NCBI GenBank assembly: GCA_035551355.1
Contig: DASZNF010000076.1
Span: 1 to 14,891 of the forward strand
DNA: 14,891 bases
Direction of reading: 5' to 3'
Origin: DATATV01 sp035551355
Lineage (GTDB): Bacteria > Actinomycetota > Actinomycetes > Mycobacteriales > Pseudonocardiaceae
Of this stretch, positions 1 to 5,853 are shown one piece after another; within the stretch, counting starts at the first letter, position 1, and the number at the start of each line of letters is the position of its first letter. The notes beneath the pieces were generated by a model that had not been told where the DNA came from, made no database searches, and saw nothing but the letters and a program-made list of their open reading frames with translations. A program made the position numbers and the translations under genes.

Positions 1-648
1 GGCCGCGATGACCTGGCCATGGTCGATGACCACGATCTCGTCGGCCAGTTCGTCGGCCTCGTCCAGATACTGGGTGGTGAGCAGAATCGTGGTCCCGGTG
101 GCCACCAGCGACCGGATGGTGTCCCACATGCCGAGCCGGGACCGCGGGTCCAGCCCGGTGGTTGGCTCGTCCAGGAACAGCACCTGCGGCCGGCCAACCA
201 GGCTGGCCGCCAGGTCAAGGCGGCGCTGCATGCCACCGGAGTAGGTCTTCGCGGGCCGGTCAGCCGCGTCGGTCAGGTCGAACTGGTCCAGCAGCTCCGC
301 CGCCCGGGTCTTGGCGTCCGCCTTGCGCAGGTGGTACAGCCGCCCGATCATGTCCAGGTTCTCCCGGCCGGTGAGCTCTTCCTGGATGGCGGCCGACTGC
401 CCGGACAGCCCGATCGTGCGGCGGACCGCGCTCGCCTCCCGCACCACGTCGTGCCCCTCCACCACCGCACGCCCGCCGTCCGGGCGCAGCAGCGTGGTCA
501 GGATGCGGACCGCGGTCGTCTTGCCCGCGCCGTTCGGGCCGAGCACCCCCAGGATGGTGCCGGTCGGCACCGCCAGGTCCACCCCATCCAGCGCCGTGGT
601 CTTCCCGAACCGCTTCACCAGGCCTTCCGCCTGGATCGCGTACGACAT
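1..648 (-). CDS. DrrA-like ABC transporter ATP-binding protein (3' end cut by window edge)
   Basis: This is the ATP-hydrolysing subunit of an ABC exporter of the daunorubicin-resistance (DrrA) type, which works at the inner face of the membrane with a DrrB-like permease. 216 codons are visible and the reading frame runs off the left edge, so about the last third is missing. Visible motifs are Walker A GPNGAGKTT (37-45), Q-loop Gln84, the signature YSGGMQ (136-141), Walker B VLFLDEP (156-162) and TTQYLDEAD (191-199). In that last motif the H-loop histidine is Gln, as is usual in the DrrA branch. The ATG at 648 follows an AGGAG box 7 nt upstream. That box overlaps the TGA of the membrane-protein gene at 658, so the two genes are probably co-transcribed and translationally coupled. 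A permease gene is expected just outside the window. The family is clear; the substrate is not known. Confidence 0.93.
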   Translation of the reverse strand, partial: MSYAIQAEGLVKRFGKTTALDGVDLAVPTGTILGVLGPNGAGKTTAVRILTTLLRPDGGRAVVEGHDVVREASAVRRTIGLSGQSAAIQEELTGRENLDMIGRLYHLRKADAKTRAAELLDQFDLTDAADRPAKTYSGGMQRRLDLAASLVGRPQVLFLDEPTTGLDPRSRLGMWDTIRSLVATGTTILLTTQYLDEADELADEIVVIDHGQVIAA

Positions 649-657
649 GTCAGCTCC

Positions 658-1164
658 TCATGTCTGTCGTTGTCCGGGATCAGGTTGCGCCGGGGCGCTG
701 ACAGCGGGCGCACAGCGCGCTGTCACGTCCGCTGTCAGCCCATCGGGCGAGGTGACCGGCGAGGCGGTCAGCCCGCGCACCGCGATGGACAGGCAGAGGA
801 TCGCGATCGGCGCCTCGGCCAGCCCGGCCATCAGACCGGCGGTGAGCCGGTCGGCCACGCTGATCGCGGTGGTGGTGTCGAACCAGGCGTCCACCAGCAG
901 CAGCGTGCCGGTGACCGCGGCGGCCAGCCGGGCCTGGTCGTATCGGCCGGACAACAGCAACAGCCCGGTGCCGGCCAGACCGGTGGCCTCCGCGCCGTCC
1001 AGCCCGACCCAGGCCAGCGACCAGTGGTCGACCTGGGTGTGCTCGGGCAGCATCGCGGCGAGGATGAACAGCCACGGGATCATCGCCGCGCCGGCCAGCA
1101 CCAGACCGTAGGGAAGCACTCTGCGCACGGATTCAGCCTGGCCGCGGGGTGGTGCGCGCACCAT
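658..1164 (-). CDS. Small multi-pass membrane protein, unknown function
   Basis: I do not recognise a named family. The 168-residue protein has four hydrophobic stretches that look like membrane helices, at about 18-40, 50-72, 80-98 and 108-132. They are followed by a hydrophilic, Pro/Ala-rich C-terminal tail of about 35 residues. Acidic residues (Asp56, Glu59, Asp92, Asp96, Glu117) lie within or beside the helices. The start is the most upstream in-frame ATG; an in-frame stop lies six codons further upstream, and no strong ribosome binding site is visible. The gene ends 9 bp before the start of the ABC ATPase and supplies its ribosome binding site. It may therefore be an accessory membrane component of that transporter, but this is inferred only from position. 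The divergent hydrolase gene starts only 25 bp away, so the promoters must overlap the two starts. Confidence 0.75.
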   Translation of the reverse strand: MVRAPPRGQAESVRRVLPYGLVLAGAAMIPWLFILAAMLPEHTQVDHWSLAWVGLDGAEATGLAGTGLLLLSGRYDQARLAAAVTGTLLLVDAWFDTTTAISVADRLTAGLMAGLAEAPIAILCLSIAVRGLTASPVTSPDGLTADVTARCAPAVSAPAQPDPGQRQT

Positions 1165-1189
1165 CGGGGACGTCCCGGATCATTCCCCT

Positions 1190-1954
1190 ATGTCGTGGCG
1201 GGACGGGACGGTGGATTTCGGCGGCGAGGGCCCGGGAATCCTGCTGCTGCACGGATTGATGGGGCGGGCCCGCACCTGGTGGCGGGTGGCGCGCTGGCTT
1301 ACCGCGTATGGCCGGGTGATCGGCTGGGACGCCCGGGCGCACGGTCGCAACCCGGACCGGGAGGCCGCGGCCACCGAGGATTTCGTGGCCGACGCCGCCC
1401 GGGTGATCAAGGAATTCGACCTGGCGCCCGCGGCGGTGATCGGGCACTCCATGGGCGGGCTGCACGCTTTCGCTCTGGCCGCGACGCATCCCGAGCTGGT
1501 GCGCGCGGTGGTGGTGGAGGACATGGCGGCCGATCAGCGCGGCCGCACCTCGGCCGCGTGGCGCTCGCAGTTCGAGTCCTGGCCGGTCCCGTTCGTGTCG
1601 GCGGGCGCGGTCCGCGAGTTCTTCGGCGGCCAGGGCGACTATTTCGGGGAGTGCTTCAGCGAATTCTCCGACGGCTACCGGCTGACCGCGAACCTGCCCG
1701 CGCTCTACGACATCGCCGGGGAATGGGGACAGCGGGAGTACTGGTCGTTCGCGGAGAACGTGCGCTGCCCGGCGCTGGTGATCGAGGCCGAGCACACGCT
1801 GATGCCCGTTGGCGCACAGGAAGAACTGGCCCGGCGGATGCCGCACGGGCAGCACGTGCTGGCCCCGGGCGCGGGCCACGTGGTGCACGACGACGCGCCG
1901 GAGTTCTATCGGGGCGCGGTGGAGGCGTTCCTGTCGGCCGTTGCCGGGCGGTGA
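1190..1954 (+). CDS. Alpha/beta-hydrolase fold protein
   Basis: A 254-residue single-domain alpha/beta hydrolase, probably cytoplasmic since no signal peptide is visible. The oxyanion-loop motif LLLHGLMG is at 18-25, the nucleophile elbow GHSMGG at 85-90 (Ser87), and the catalytic His230 sits in GAGHVVHDD. The acid is less clear. In the usual place after strand 7 the sequence reads EAEHTLMP (199-206), with His at the position normally held by Asp. Glu201, or Glu110/Asp111 after strand 6, may serve instead. The fold covers esterases, lipases, haloperoxidase-like and C-C hydrolases, and nothing here fixes the substrate. The ATG has no evident Shine-Dalgarno sequence and lies 25 bp from the divergent membrane-protein start, so the mRNA may be leaderless. 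The 2H-phosphoesterase gene follows closely and is probably in the same operon. Confidence 0.9.
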   Translation: MSWRDGTVDFGGEGPGILLLHGLMGRARTWWRVARWLTAYGRVIGWDARAHGRNPDREAAATEDFVADAARVIKEFDLAPAAVIGHSMGGLHAFALAATHPELVRAVVVEDMAADQRGRTSAAWRSQFESWPVPFVSAGAVREFFGGQGDYFGECFSEFSDGYRLTANLPALYDIAGEWGQREYWSFAENVRCPALVIEAEHTLMPVGAQEELARRMPHGQHVLAPGAGHVVHDDAPEFYRGAVEAFLSAVAGR

Positions 1955-1961
1955 TCCGGGT

Positions 1962-1976
1962 CGGGCAGACTGCCCG
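1962..1976. repeat. 7-bp inverted repeat just before the 2H-phosphoesterase start
   Basis: CGGGCAG and CTGCCCG face each other around a single A, ending 1 bp before the GTG at 1978. It may be chance in GC-rich DNA. If the upstream GTG at 1951 is the true start, the repeat lies inside the coding sequence. Confidence 0.3.
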
Positions 1977-1977
1977 G

Positions 1978-2499
1978 GTGGCCGAGCAGCTGGCGTTCTT
2001 CTTCGACGACGACGCGGACGACGCGGTGCGGGCGCTGTGGCGCAAGCTCGACAAGGCCAAGGTGCCCAGCATGGCCGGGTACTCGCACCGCAAACACCGC
2101 CCGCAGGTGACCTTCGCGGTGGCCGGGTCGATCCCGGTCAAGGCCCGGGCGGCGCTGAAGGCCGATCTCGGGATGCTGTCCCTGCCCGCGCTGTGGCTCT
2201 ACACGCTGGGCACGTTCGCGGCGGCCGAGCACAGTCTGTTCCTCGGCGCGGTCACCGACACCGAACTGCTGGCCGTGCACTCGACGGTGCACGACGCGCT
2301 GGCCGGCAAGGTGCGTAACCCGTGGGCGTACTACCTACCGGGAGCCTGGGTGCCGCACTGCACGCTGGCCCAAGACGTGACCTCAGACCAGCTGGTCACC
2401 GGATTCGCCACGGTTCACCCGGTCGAACCGATCCGGGCCAAGATCGCCGAGATCGGCATCGTGGACACCCGGACTGGCGAAGTGGAACCGCTGACCTGA
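1978..2499 (+). CDS. 2'-5' RNA ligase-like 2H phosphoesterase family protein
   Basis: A 173-residue protein of the 2H phosphoesterase / 2'-5' RNA ligase superfamily. Members hydrolyse or join 2',5' or cyclic phosphodiesters in RNA and nucleotides, using two H-x-T/S motifs. The second motif is intact as PHCTLAQ near residue 125. The first reads RPQVTFAV near residue 41, so Gln stands where the first catalytic His is expected. This could mean a changed or lost activity. The C-terminal end (KIAEIGIVD, then TRTGEVEPL) matches the final strands of the fold. The start is uncertain. GTG 1978 gives VAEQLAFFFDDD, beginning directly at the first strand. GTG 1951 would add nine residues and overlap the hydrolase stop as GTGA, a typical coupled arrangement. 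The gene is on the same strand as the hydrolase and probably shares its transcript. Confidence 0.82.
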   Translation: MAEQLAFFFDDDADDAVRALWRKLDKAKVPSMAGYSHRKHRPQVTFAVAGSIPVKARAALKADLGMLSLPALWLYTLGTFAAAEHSLFLGAVTDTELLAVHSTVHDALAGKVRNPWAYYLPGAWVPHCTLAQDVTSDQLVTGFATVHPVEPIRAKIAEIGIVDTRTGEVEPLT

Positions 2500-2521
2500 G
2501 CGCGGGTCAGCGGTTGTGGTG

Positions 2522-2536
2522 GGACCTGTGCGGTCC
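2522..2536. terminator. Possible weak hairpin between convergent genes
   Basis: GGACC and GGTCC can pair around a 5-nt loop, in the 45-bp gap between the plus-strand 2H gene and the minus-strand 40-codon gene. There is no T-tract. Its position suits a bidirectional terminator, but the stem is short. Confidence 0.22.
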
Positions 2537-2544
2537 GGTCGGCC

Positions 2545-2667
2545 TCAGTGGCTGGTGTGCACCAGGTGGTGCCAGATCGCGTCCGCGGACGCGACTGTCA
2601 CCCGGTCGGTGTACGAGCACGCGAAGCCTCCGCGCGGCGTCGCGCGGCCGAATTCCCAGGCGGTCAC
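2545..2667 (-). CDS. Small hypothetical protein (40 aa)
   Basis: I do not recognise this protein, but the signals for a real gene are strong for its size. The GTG start follows GAGGAG with a 6-nt spacer. An in-frame TGA lies only four codons upstream, so this is a complete stand-alone frame. 37 of 40 codons end in G or C, as in the neighbouring genes. The translation opens VTAWEFGRATPRGG and closes with an aromatic/histidine cluster, IWHHLVHTSH. It contains one Cys (17), two Trp and four His (33, 34, 37, 40), with no signal peptide or membrane helix. It lies between mutY and the 2H gene, about 260 bp downstream of mutY, and probably has its own promoter. A role in metal or ligand binding by the His cluster is conceivable but unsupported. 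Confidence 0.62.
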   Translation of the reverse strand: MTAWEFGRATPRGGFACSYTDRVTVASADAIWHHLVHTSH

Positions 2668-2673
2668 ACCGCG

Positions 2674-2679
2674 CTCCTC
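2674..2679 (-). promoter_or_regulatory. Ribosome binding site of the 40-aa gene
   Basis: GAGGAG on the minus strand lies 6 nt before the GTG at 2667. It is one of the better Shine-Dalgarno sequences in the window, and it decides both the start and the reality of this small gene. Confidence 0.6.
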
Positions 2680-2761
2680 TCACCGAACAACGATGGTCCG
2701 CCAGCACCCCGCGATCAGCCCGATCGGGCGATCAGCGCCGTGGGTGATGTCCGTGACCCTT

Positions 2762-2803
2762 CGGGGGACAGCTTATAGGTACCGAGAAGTAAAAGATCCC
2801 CCG
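2762..2803. repeat. Inverted repeat with flanking direct repeats upstream of the 40-aa gene
   Basis: CGGGGGA (2762-2768) and TCCCCCG (2797-2803) are perfect inverted arms separated by 28 AT-richer bases. GGACAGC also occurs twice in direct orientation (2766-2772 and 2803-2809), 37 bp apart. The minus-strand TATAAG lies between the arms, so this could be an operator or looping site for the small gene. No experimental family is recognised. Confidence 0.35.
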
Positions 2804-2928
2804 GACAGCCGCTGTTTACGTCGTGTTTCAGGCCAGTCCCACCACCCGGTCCGGCCTAATGACACACCGCACCCGAGAGTGGACTGTCCGCAGTCAATTC
2901 ACCGGTTCAGGCGCATCTCGCCGGTGCT

Positions 2929-3822
2929 TCACCGGATCGTGGACACCTCGCCCGGCAACGCGAACCGGCCGTCGTCGGTCTGCTCGATCAGACCGTCCAC
3001 GAGCAGCGAATCCAGGCAGCGATCGCGTTGCCCGGCGTCCGACCAGACCGCGTCCAGCGCCGCCCGGTCCACCGGATCGGGCGAGCCGCGCAGCACGTCG
3101 AGCAGCTTCCCGCGCACCTGCCGGTCGGTGCCCGCGAACTTCTGCACCGCCTTGGCCGGACCGGCGTAGGCCGGGCGCCCGGCGTGCTGCCAGGCGCAGC
3201 CGGCCACGATCGGGCAGTCCGCGCAGCGCGGGGTGCGGGCTGTGCAGATCACCTGACCGAGTTCCATCAGCGCGGCCGAGAACGCGGCCGCGGGTTCGTC
3301 CCGCTCGGGCAGCAGCGCCTCGACATCGGCCAGGTCCCGGTTGGTGGACGGCGGCCCGGCGTCGCCCGCGCCGTGCACCGCCCGGGCCACCACCCGTCGC
3401 ACGTTCGTGTCCACCACGGCGGCCCGGCGTCGGTAGGCGAACGCGGCCACCGCTCGCGCGGTGTAGGCGCCGATGCCCGGCAACGCGAGCAGTTCGTCCA
3501 CGTCGGCGGGCACGATGTCGTCGTGCCGGTCGGCGATCGCGCCGGCCGCCTCGTGCAGCCGCAGCGCCCGGCGCGGGTAGCCCAGCTTGCCCCAGGCCCG
3601 CACCACCTCGCCCTGGGTGGCCGCGGCCAGCGCCGAGGGCACCGGCCAGCGGTTCATCCATTCGTGCCAGATCGGCTCGACCCGCGCGACCGGGGTCTGC
3701 TGCAGCATGATCTCGCTGACCAGCACGCCCCAGGCCGAACAGTCCGGGCGGCGCCAGGGCAGCTCGCGGGCGTTCTCGGCGAACCAGTCGATCAGCACCT
3801 CGGACAACATGTCGGCTTGCAC
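2929..3822 (-). CDS. mutY: A/G-specific adenine glycosylase MutY
   Basis: MutY removes adenine mispaired with 8-oxoguanine or guanine, starting base excision repair. With the GTG start at 3822 (297 aa), the catalytic Glu is residue 37 in SEIMLQQT and the catalytic Asp is 138 in VVDTNVRR. The helix-hairpin-helix LPGIGAYTARAV is at 114-125. The four [4Fe-4S] cysteines are 193, 200, 203 and 209, in the C-x6-C-x2-C-x5-C pattern. The protein stops after a short winged-helix-like tail (GLIEQTDDGRFALPG) and has no NUDIX/MutT-like 8-oxoG recognition domain, so it is shorter than E. coli MutY. The start is not decided by a ribosome binding site. ATG 3810 and GTG 3855 are in frame, and 3810 also leaves the domain intact. 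The carbonic anhydrase gene ends 69 bp upstream on the same strand, and co-transcription is possible. Confidence 0.95.
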   Translation of the reverse strand: MQADMLSEVLIDWFAENARELPWRRPDCSAWGVLVSEIMLQQTPVARVEPIWHEWMNRWPVPSALAAATQGEVVRAWGKLGYPRRALRLHEAAGAIADRHDDIVPADVDELLALPGIGAYTARAVAAFAYRRRAAVVDTNVRRVVARAVHGAGDAGPPSTNRDLADVEALLPERDEPAAAFSAALMELGQVICTARTPRCADCPIVAGCAWQHAGRPAYAGPAKAVQKFAGTDRQVRGKLLDVLRGSPDPVDRAALDAVWSDAGQRDRCLDSLLVDGLIEQTDDGRFALPGEVSTIR

Positions 3823-3891
3823 CCGAGCACTATCCCAGCGGGCCGGGCCGACCACCTCGACCAGGGGGTCTGCCCGGGCGGAAGGCGCAGG

Positions 3892-4383
3892 TCAGCTGAC
3901 CTCGCGCAGCTTCGCGGTGTGCACGTCGTAGACGAAACCGCGTAGCTGCTCGGTGAGGGCCAGGAACGGGCTGCGCCGCACTCGTTCGAGTGACTGCCGC
4001 ACCGAGTTCTCCACGTCCGTGAACGCCTCGATCGCCCACGGCGGGCGCAACCCGGTGACCTGCTCGAGCTCCTCCCGGAAGCCGTCCTCGGTGATCGTGG
4101 ACATGCCGCAGGAGGTGTGCTGCATGACGATGATCTCCCGGGTTTGCAGCTTTCGCTGGCTGATCGCCAGGGACCGGATCATGTCGTCGGTGACCACGCC
4201 GCCCGCGTTGCGCAGTATGTGCGCCTCGCCGTGCCGCAGGCCGAACACGTCGAACACCTTGATGCGCGCGTCCATGCAGGTCACCACGGCGAGGTGCAAC
4301 GCGGGCACCGGGGTGGGCACCTGCGGGGCGCCGACGTCCGGGCCCTCCTCGTGGCGGCGCAGCAGCTCGTCGATGGAAGACAT
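3892..4383 (-). CDS. Beta-carbonic anhydrase, CanA/Rv1284-like
   Basis: A zinc enzyme interconverting CO2 and bicarbonate in the cytoplasm. At 163 residues it is in the size class of the short mycobacterial enzyme Rv1284, and its layout matches closely. The zinc ligands are Cys36 (VVTCMDARI), His89 and Cys92 (QHTSCGM). The Asp38-Arg40 dyad characteristic of beta enzymes is present, along with conserved blocks GEAHILRNAGGVVTDD (52-67), RSLAISQR (70-77) and a C-terminal LRGFVYDVHTAKL (147-159). The start is clear: ATG 4383 is preceded by AGGAGG with a 6-nt spacer. The gene diverges from the anchored hypothetical protein at 4494, and the 110-bp gap between them holds a perfect 8-bp inverted repeat. 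Alternative longer starts are not credible, because the upstream frame is antisense to the neighbouring gene. Confidence 0.95.
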   Translation of the reverse strand: MSSIDELLRRHEEGPDVGAPQVPTPVPALHLAVVTCMDARIKVFDVFGLRHGEAHILRNAGGVVTDDMIRSLAISQRKLQTREIIVMQHTSCGMSTITEDGFREELEQVTGLRPPWAIEAFTDVENSVRQSLERVRRSPFLALTEQLRGFVYDVHTAKLREVS

Positions 4384-4442
4384 GGGCGACCTCCTGGGAT
4401 TGCTCTGGACGTGTCCCAGTATCACAAGCTCGACACGCCCTG

Positions 4443-4466
4443 AACGGGTGACAAAACCCACCCGTT
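4443..4466. promoter_or_regulatory. Perfect inverted repeat in divergent promoter region (candidate operator)
   Basis: AACGGGTG (4443-4450) and CACCCGTT (4459-4466) are perfect 8-bp arms separated by 8 bp. They lie 60 bp upstream of the carbonic anhydrase start and 28 bp upstream of the divergent hypothetical gene. Centre-to-centre arm spacing of about 16 bp would suit a dimeric regulator reading the same DNA face with some distortion. No regulator is assigned. A similar CACCCGT/ACGGGTG pair recurs at 8143-8159. Confidence 0.4.
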
Positions 4467-4493
4467 TGGATCTTGCCGGGCTAGTTTCCACTG

Positions 4494-5267
4494 GTGGACG
4501 AGCCGCGCGGACCCCTTCCGCCCTCGGTGTACCGGCGTCGGCGGGCGGTGGCGACCATCGGTTCGGCACTGGCCGTGCTGGTGCTGATCTGGGCCGCCGG
4601 TGCGCTGCTGTCCAGCGCAAGTGACGACTCGGTGAGCAACGCGGCCAGCCAGCAGTCCGCCGGGGTGACCCTGACGTCCCGGCCGTCCAGCAATCCGCCC
4701 TCGGTCGGCCGCCTGCTCCCGGCCGATGCGTCCAGCTCGTCCAGCGCCAGCTCCTCGCTGGCCGCGCCGTCCCCGCTGCTCTCCGGCGCACCGCTGCCGC
4801 CGCCCGGCCCGGGCTCCTCGGTGTTCTCGGCGGCGCCGAGCCCGACGACCACCACCGCTCCGCCGGCCCCGCCGCAGCAGTGCCCGGACAACGTGGTGAA
4901 GCTGATCGCCACCATCGCCCAGCCGAGTTATCAGGTCGGACAGCATCCGGAGCTGACCATGCACATGGTCAACGCCGGGCCGGTGCCGTGCTTCCGGGAC
5001 GTGAGCCGCCCGCTGCGTGCGCTTCAGGTGGTGCCGGAAGGATCGTTCGACCCGCTCTGGTCCAGCGGCGACTGCTATTCGGTGCCCTCGCACGAGGTGC
5101 CCACGCTGGCCCCCGGCCAGGAGGTCTCCTACAGCGTGGCCTGGGCCGGCCGCACCTCGGCGCCCGGCTGCCCGGAGGCCCGCTCCACCGTGCCGGCCGG
5201 GCACTACGCGGTGATCGCCCGGCTCGGCCCGCTGGCCAGCGCGCCCACCCCGTTCACCCTCACCTGA
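4494..5267 (+). CDS. Membrane-anchored extracytoplasmic hypothetical protein
   Basis: A 257-residue protein of unknown function. A short basic N-terminus (RRRR 14-17) precedes one hydrophobic helix (18-40), giving a signal-anchor with the bulk outside the cell. Residues 41-128 are a low-complexity Ser/Pro/Ala/Thr linker with an SSSSASSS run, typical of a wall-spanning tether. The C-terminal domain (129-257) has four cysteines (130, 166, 194, 226), enough for two disulphides. Its strand-like pattern, with LTMHMVNAGPVPC and LAPGQEVSYSVAW, recalls Ig-like domains such as DUF4232 or BsuPI-type proteins. That likeness is by eye only. The GTG start has no strong ribosome binding site. It diverges from the carbonic anhydrase and sits near mutY, but neither neighbour suggests a role. 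Confidence 0.85.
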   Translation: MDEPRGPLPPSVYRRRRAVATIGSALAVLVLIWAAGALLSSASDDSVSNAASQQSAGVTLTSRPSSNPPSVGRLLPADASSSSSASSSLAAPSPLLSGAPLPPPGPGSSVFSAAPSPTTTTAPPAPPQQCPDNVVKLIATIAQPSYQVGQHPELTMHMVNAGPVPCFRDVSRPLRALQVVPEGSFDPLWSSGDCYSVPSHEVPTLAPGQEVSYSVAWAGRTSAPGCPEARSTVPAGHYAVIARLGPLASAPTPFTLT

Positions 5268-5285
5268 TCGGGTTCTTCTCCCGGG

Positions 5286-5294
5286 TTGTCCACA
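5286..5294 (+). other. DnaA box (TTGTCCACA)
   Basis: An exact match to the form of the DnaA box preferred in actinobacterial origins. It lies 18 bp after the stop of the anchored hypothetical gene, in the 132-bp gap between convergent genes. Confidence 0.6.
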
Positions 5295-5305
5295 ACCCAC
5301 AGGCG

Positions 5306-5314
5306 TTATCCACA
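5306..5314 (+). other. DnaA box (TTATCCACA)
   Basis: An exact match to the classical strong DnaA box. It has the same orientation as the box at 5286 and starts exactly 20 bp after it, about two helical turns. A degenerate inverted third copy (TCCACA core, minus strand, around 5317-5325) follows. Confidence 0.6.
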
Positions 5315-5323
5315 GGCCTGTGG
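5310..5323. terminator. 14-bp perfect palindrome between convergent genes
   Basis: CCACAGGCCTGTGG overlaps the second DnaA box. It has no loop and no T-tract, so it is weak as a transcription terminator. It may simply reflect inverted TCCACA cores for DnaA, or act as a short bidirectional stop. Confidence 0.25.
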
Positions 5324-5399
5324 AACGCACGTGCGGCGAGCTTGACCGCTCTGAGACCCATCCGGGCGAGTGAGCCGTGGCGTCGGTGCGAGAACTGGC

Positions 5400-5783
5400 T
5401 CAGCCCTCGGGATAGAACACGAACAGGGTGCAACCGGTGGTGGTCTGCGGGATGTGCCAGGAGTTGGCCGGGGCGTGCAGGAAGGTCCCCGCCGGGTACG
5501 CGCGGACGCCGTCGTGGAACGTGCCGGACAGCACGAAGACCTCCTCCGGCCCCGGCTGGTGCAGGTCCACCCGCGGCCAGCAGCTGCCGGGCGCCATGTC
5601 CAGCACATGGGCGGTGGCACCGTTGTCGCCCTGCCACAGCGAACGCAGCCGCACGCCGGGGAAAAGCTCACGGACCGGTGCCTGGTCGGTGCCTGCCCAC
5701 TCGTAACCGGGCATCCCGGGACCGTTCTCGGCGACCGAGCCGGGTGCGTCGGCGATCCTCGCGCGGGCGATTGATTCGGACAT
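5400..5783 (-). CDS. Cupin (ChrR-like) domain protein
   Basis: A 127-residue single cupin barrel resembling the C-terminal cupin of the anti-sigma factor ChrR. The typical ChrR blocks are present: HQPGPEEVFVLSGTFHDG (75-92), YPAGTFLHAP (96-105) and SWHIPQTTTGCTLFVF (108-123). His75, Glu80 or Glu81, and His110 are the likely metal ligands. The residue two before His75 is Asp rather than the more usual His. There is no zinc-finger anti-sigma N-domain, so this is a free-standing cupin, not an anti-sigma factor. The ATG at 5783 is chosen because the domain begins shortly after. An in-frame ATG at 5855 would add 24 residues but would overlap the divergent regulator's start. The gene is divergent from the GlxA-like regulator and may be its target. 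Confidence 0.85.
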   Translation of the reverse strand: MSESIARARIADAPGSVAENGPGMPGYEWAGTDQAPVRELFPGVRLRSLWQGDNGATAHVLDMAPGSCWPRVDLHQPGPEEVFVLSGTFHDGVRAYPAGTFLHAPANSWHIPQTTTGCTLFVFYPEG

Positions 5784-5819
5784 GTGATCAGCCTGCTGTC
5801 GTTCCGATCGGGGGACCAG

Positions 5820-5833
5820 TGTCTGGAAAGACA
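5820..5833. promoter_or_regulatory. Short inverted repeat between divergent cupin and AraC genes
   Basis: TGTCT (5820-5824) and AGACA (5829-5833) flank GGAA in the 70-bp gap between the divergent starts. It is placed where a regulator could control both genes, but the arms are only 5 bp. Confidence 0.25.
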
Positions 5834-5853
5834 TCATTGGGTACTTTTCTGAC

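Larger units (their letters stand above)
2668..2928. other. Intergenic stretch between mutY and the 40-aa gene
   Basis: No convincing coding frame is seen. The stretch is less GC-rich than its surroundings, particularly around 2770-2820 and 2860-2900. It probably carries the end of the mutY transcript (AGGCC 2830-2834 and GGCCT 2853-2857 could form a weak stem) and the promoter of the 40-codon gene. TATAAG on the minus strand (2778-2773) resembles a -10 box, but no good -35 is visible. Confidence 0.4.

Noticed and set aside
19..1950. The first two-thirds of a long plus-strand open frame ending at 2499.
   Set aside because: Only the last part (from 1951 or 1978) is a real protein, the 2H phosphoesterase. 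The earlier part is antisense to the ABC ATPase and membrane protein and out of frame with the hydrolase.
2507..2707. A 66-codon minus-strand frame overlapping the 40-codon gene.
   Set aside because: It has Arg/His-rich shadow composition and no ribosome binding site, while the other frame over the same stretch has a strong Shine-Dalgarno sequence and much better codon usage.
4384..4791. N-terminal extension of the carbonic anhydrase frame to 4791.
   Set aside because: The extension is antisense to the anchored hypothetical gene, and the AGGAGG-preceded ATG at 4383 gives the usual 163-residue length of the short mycobacterial beta-carbonic anhydrase.
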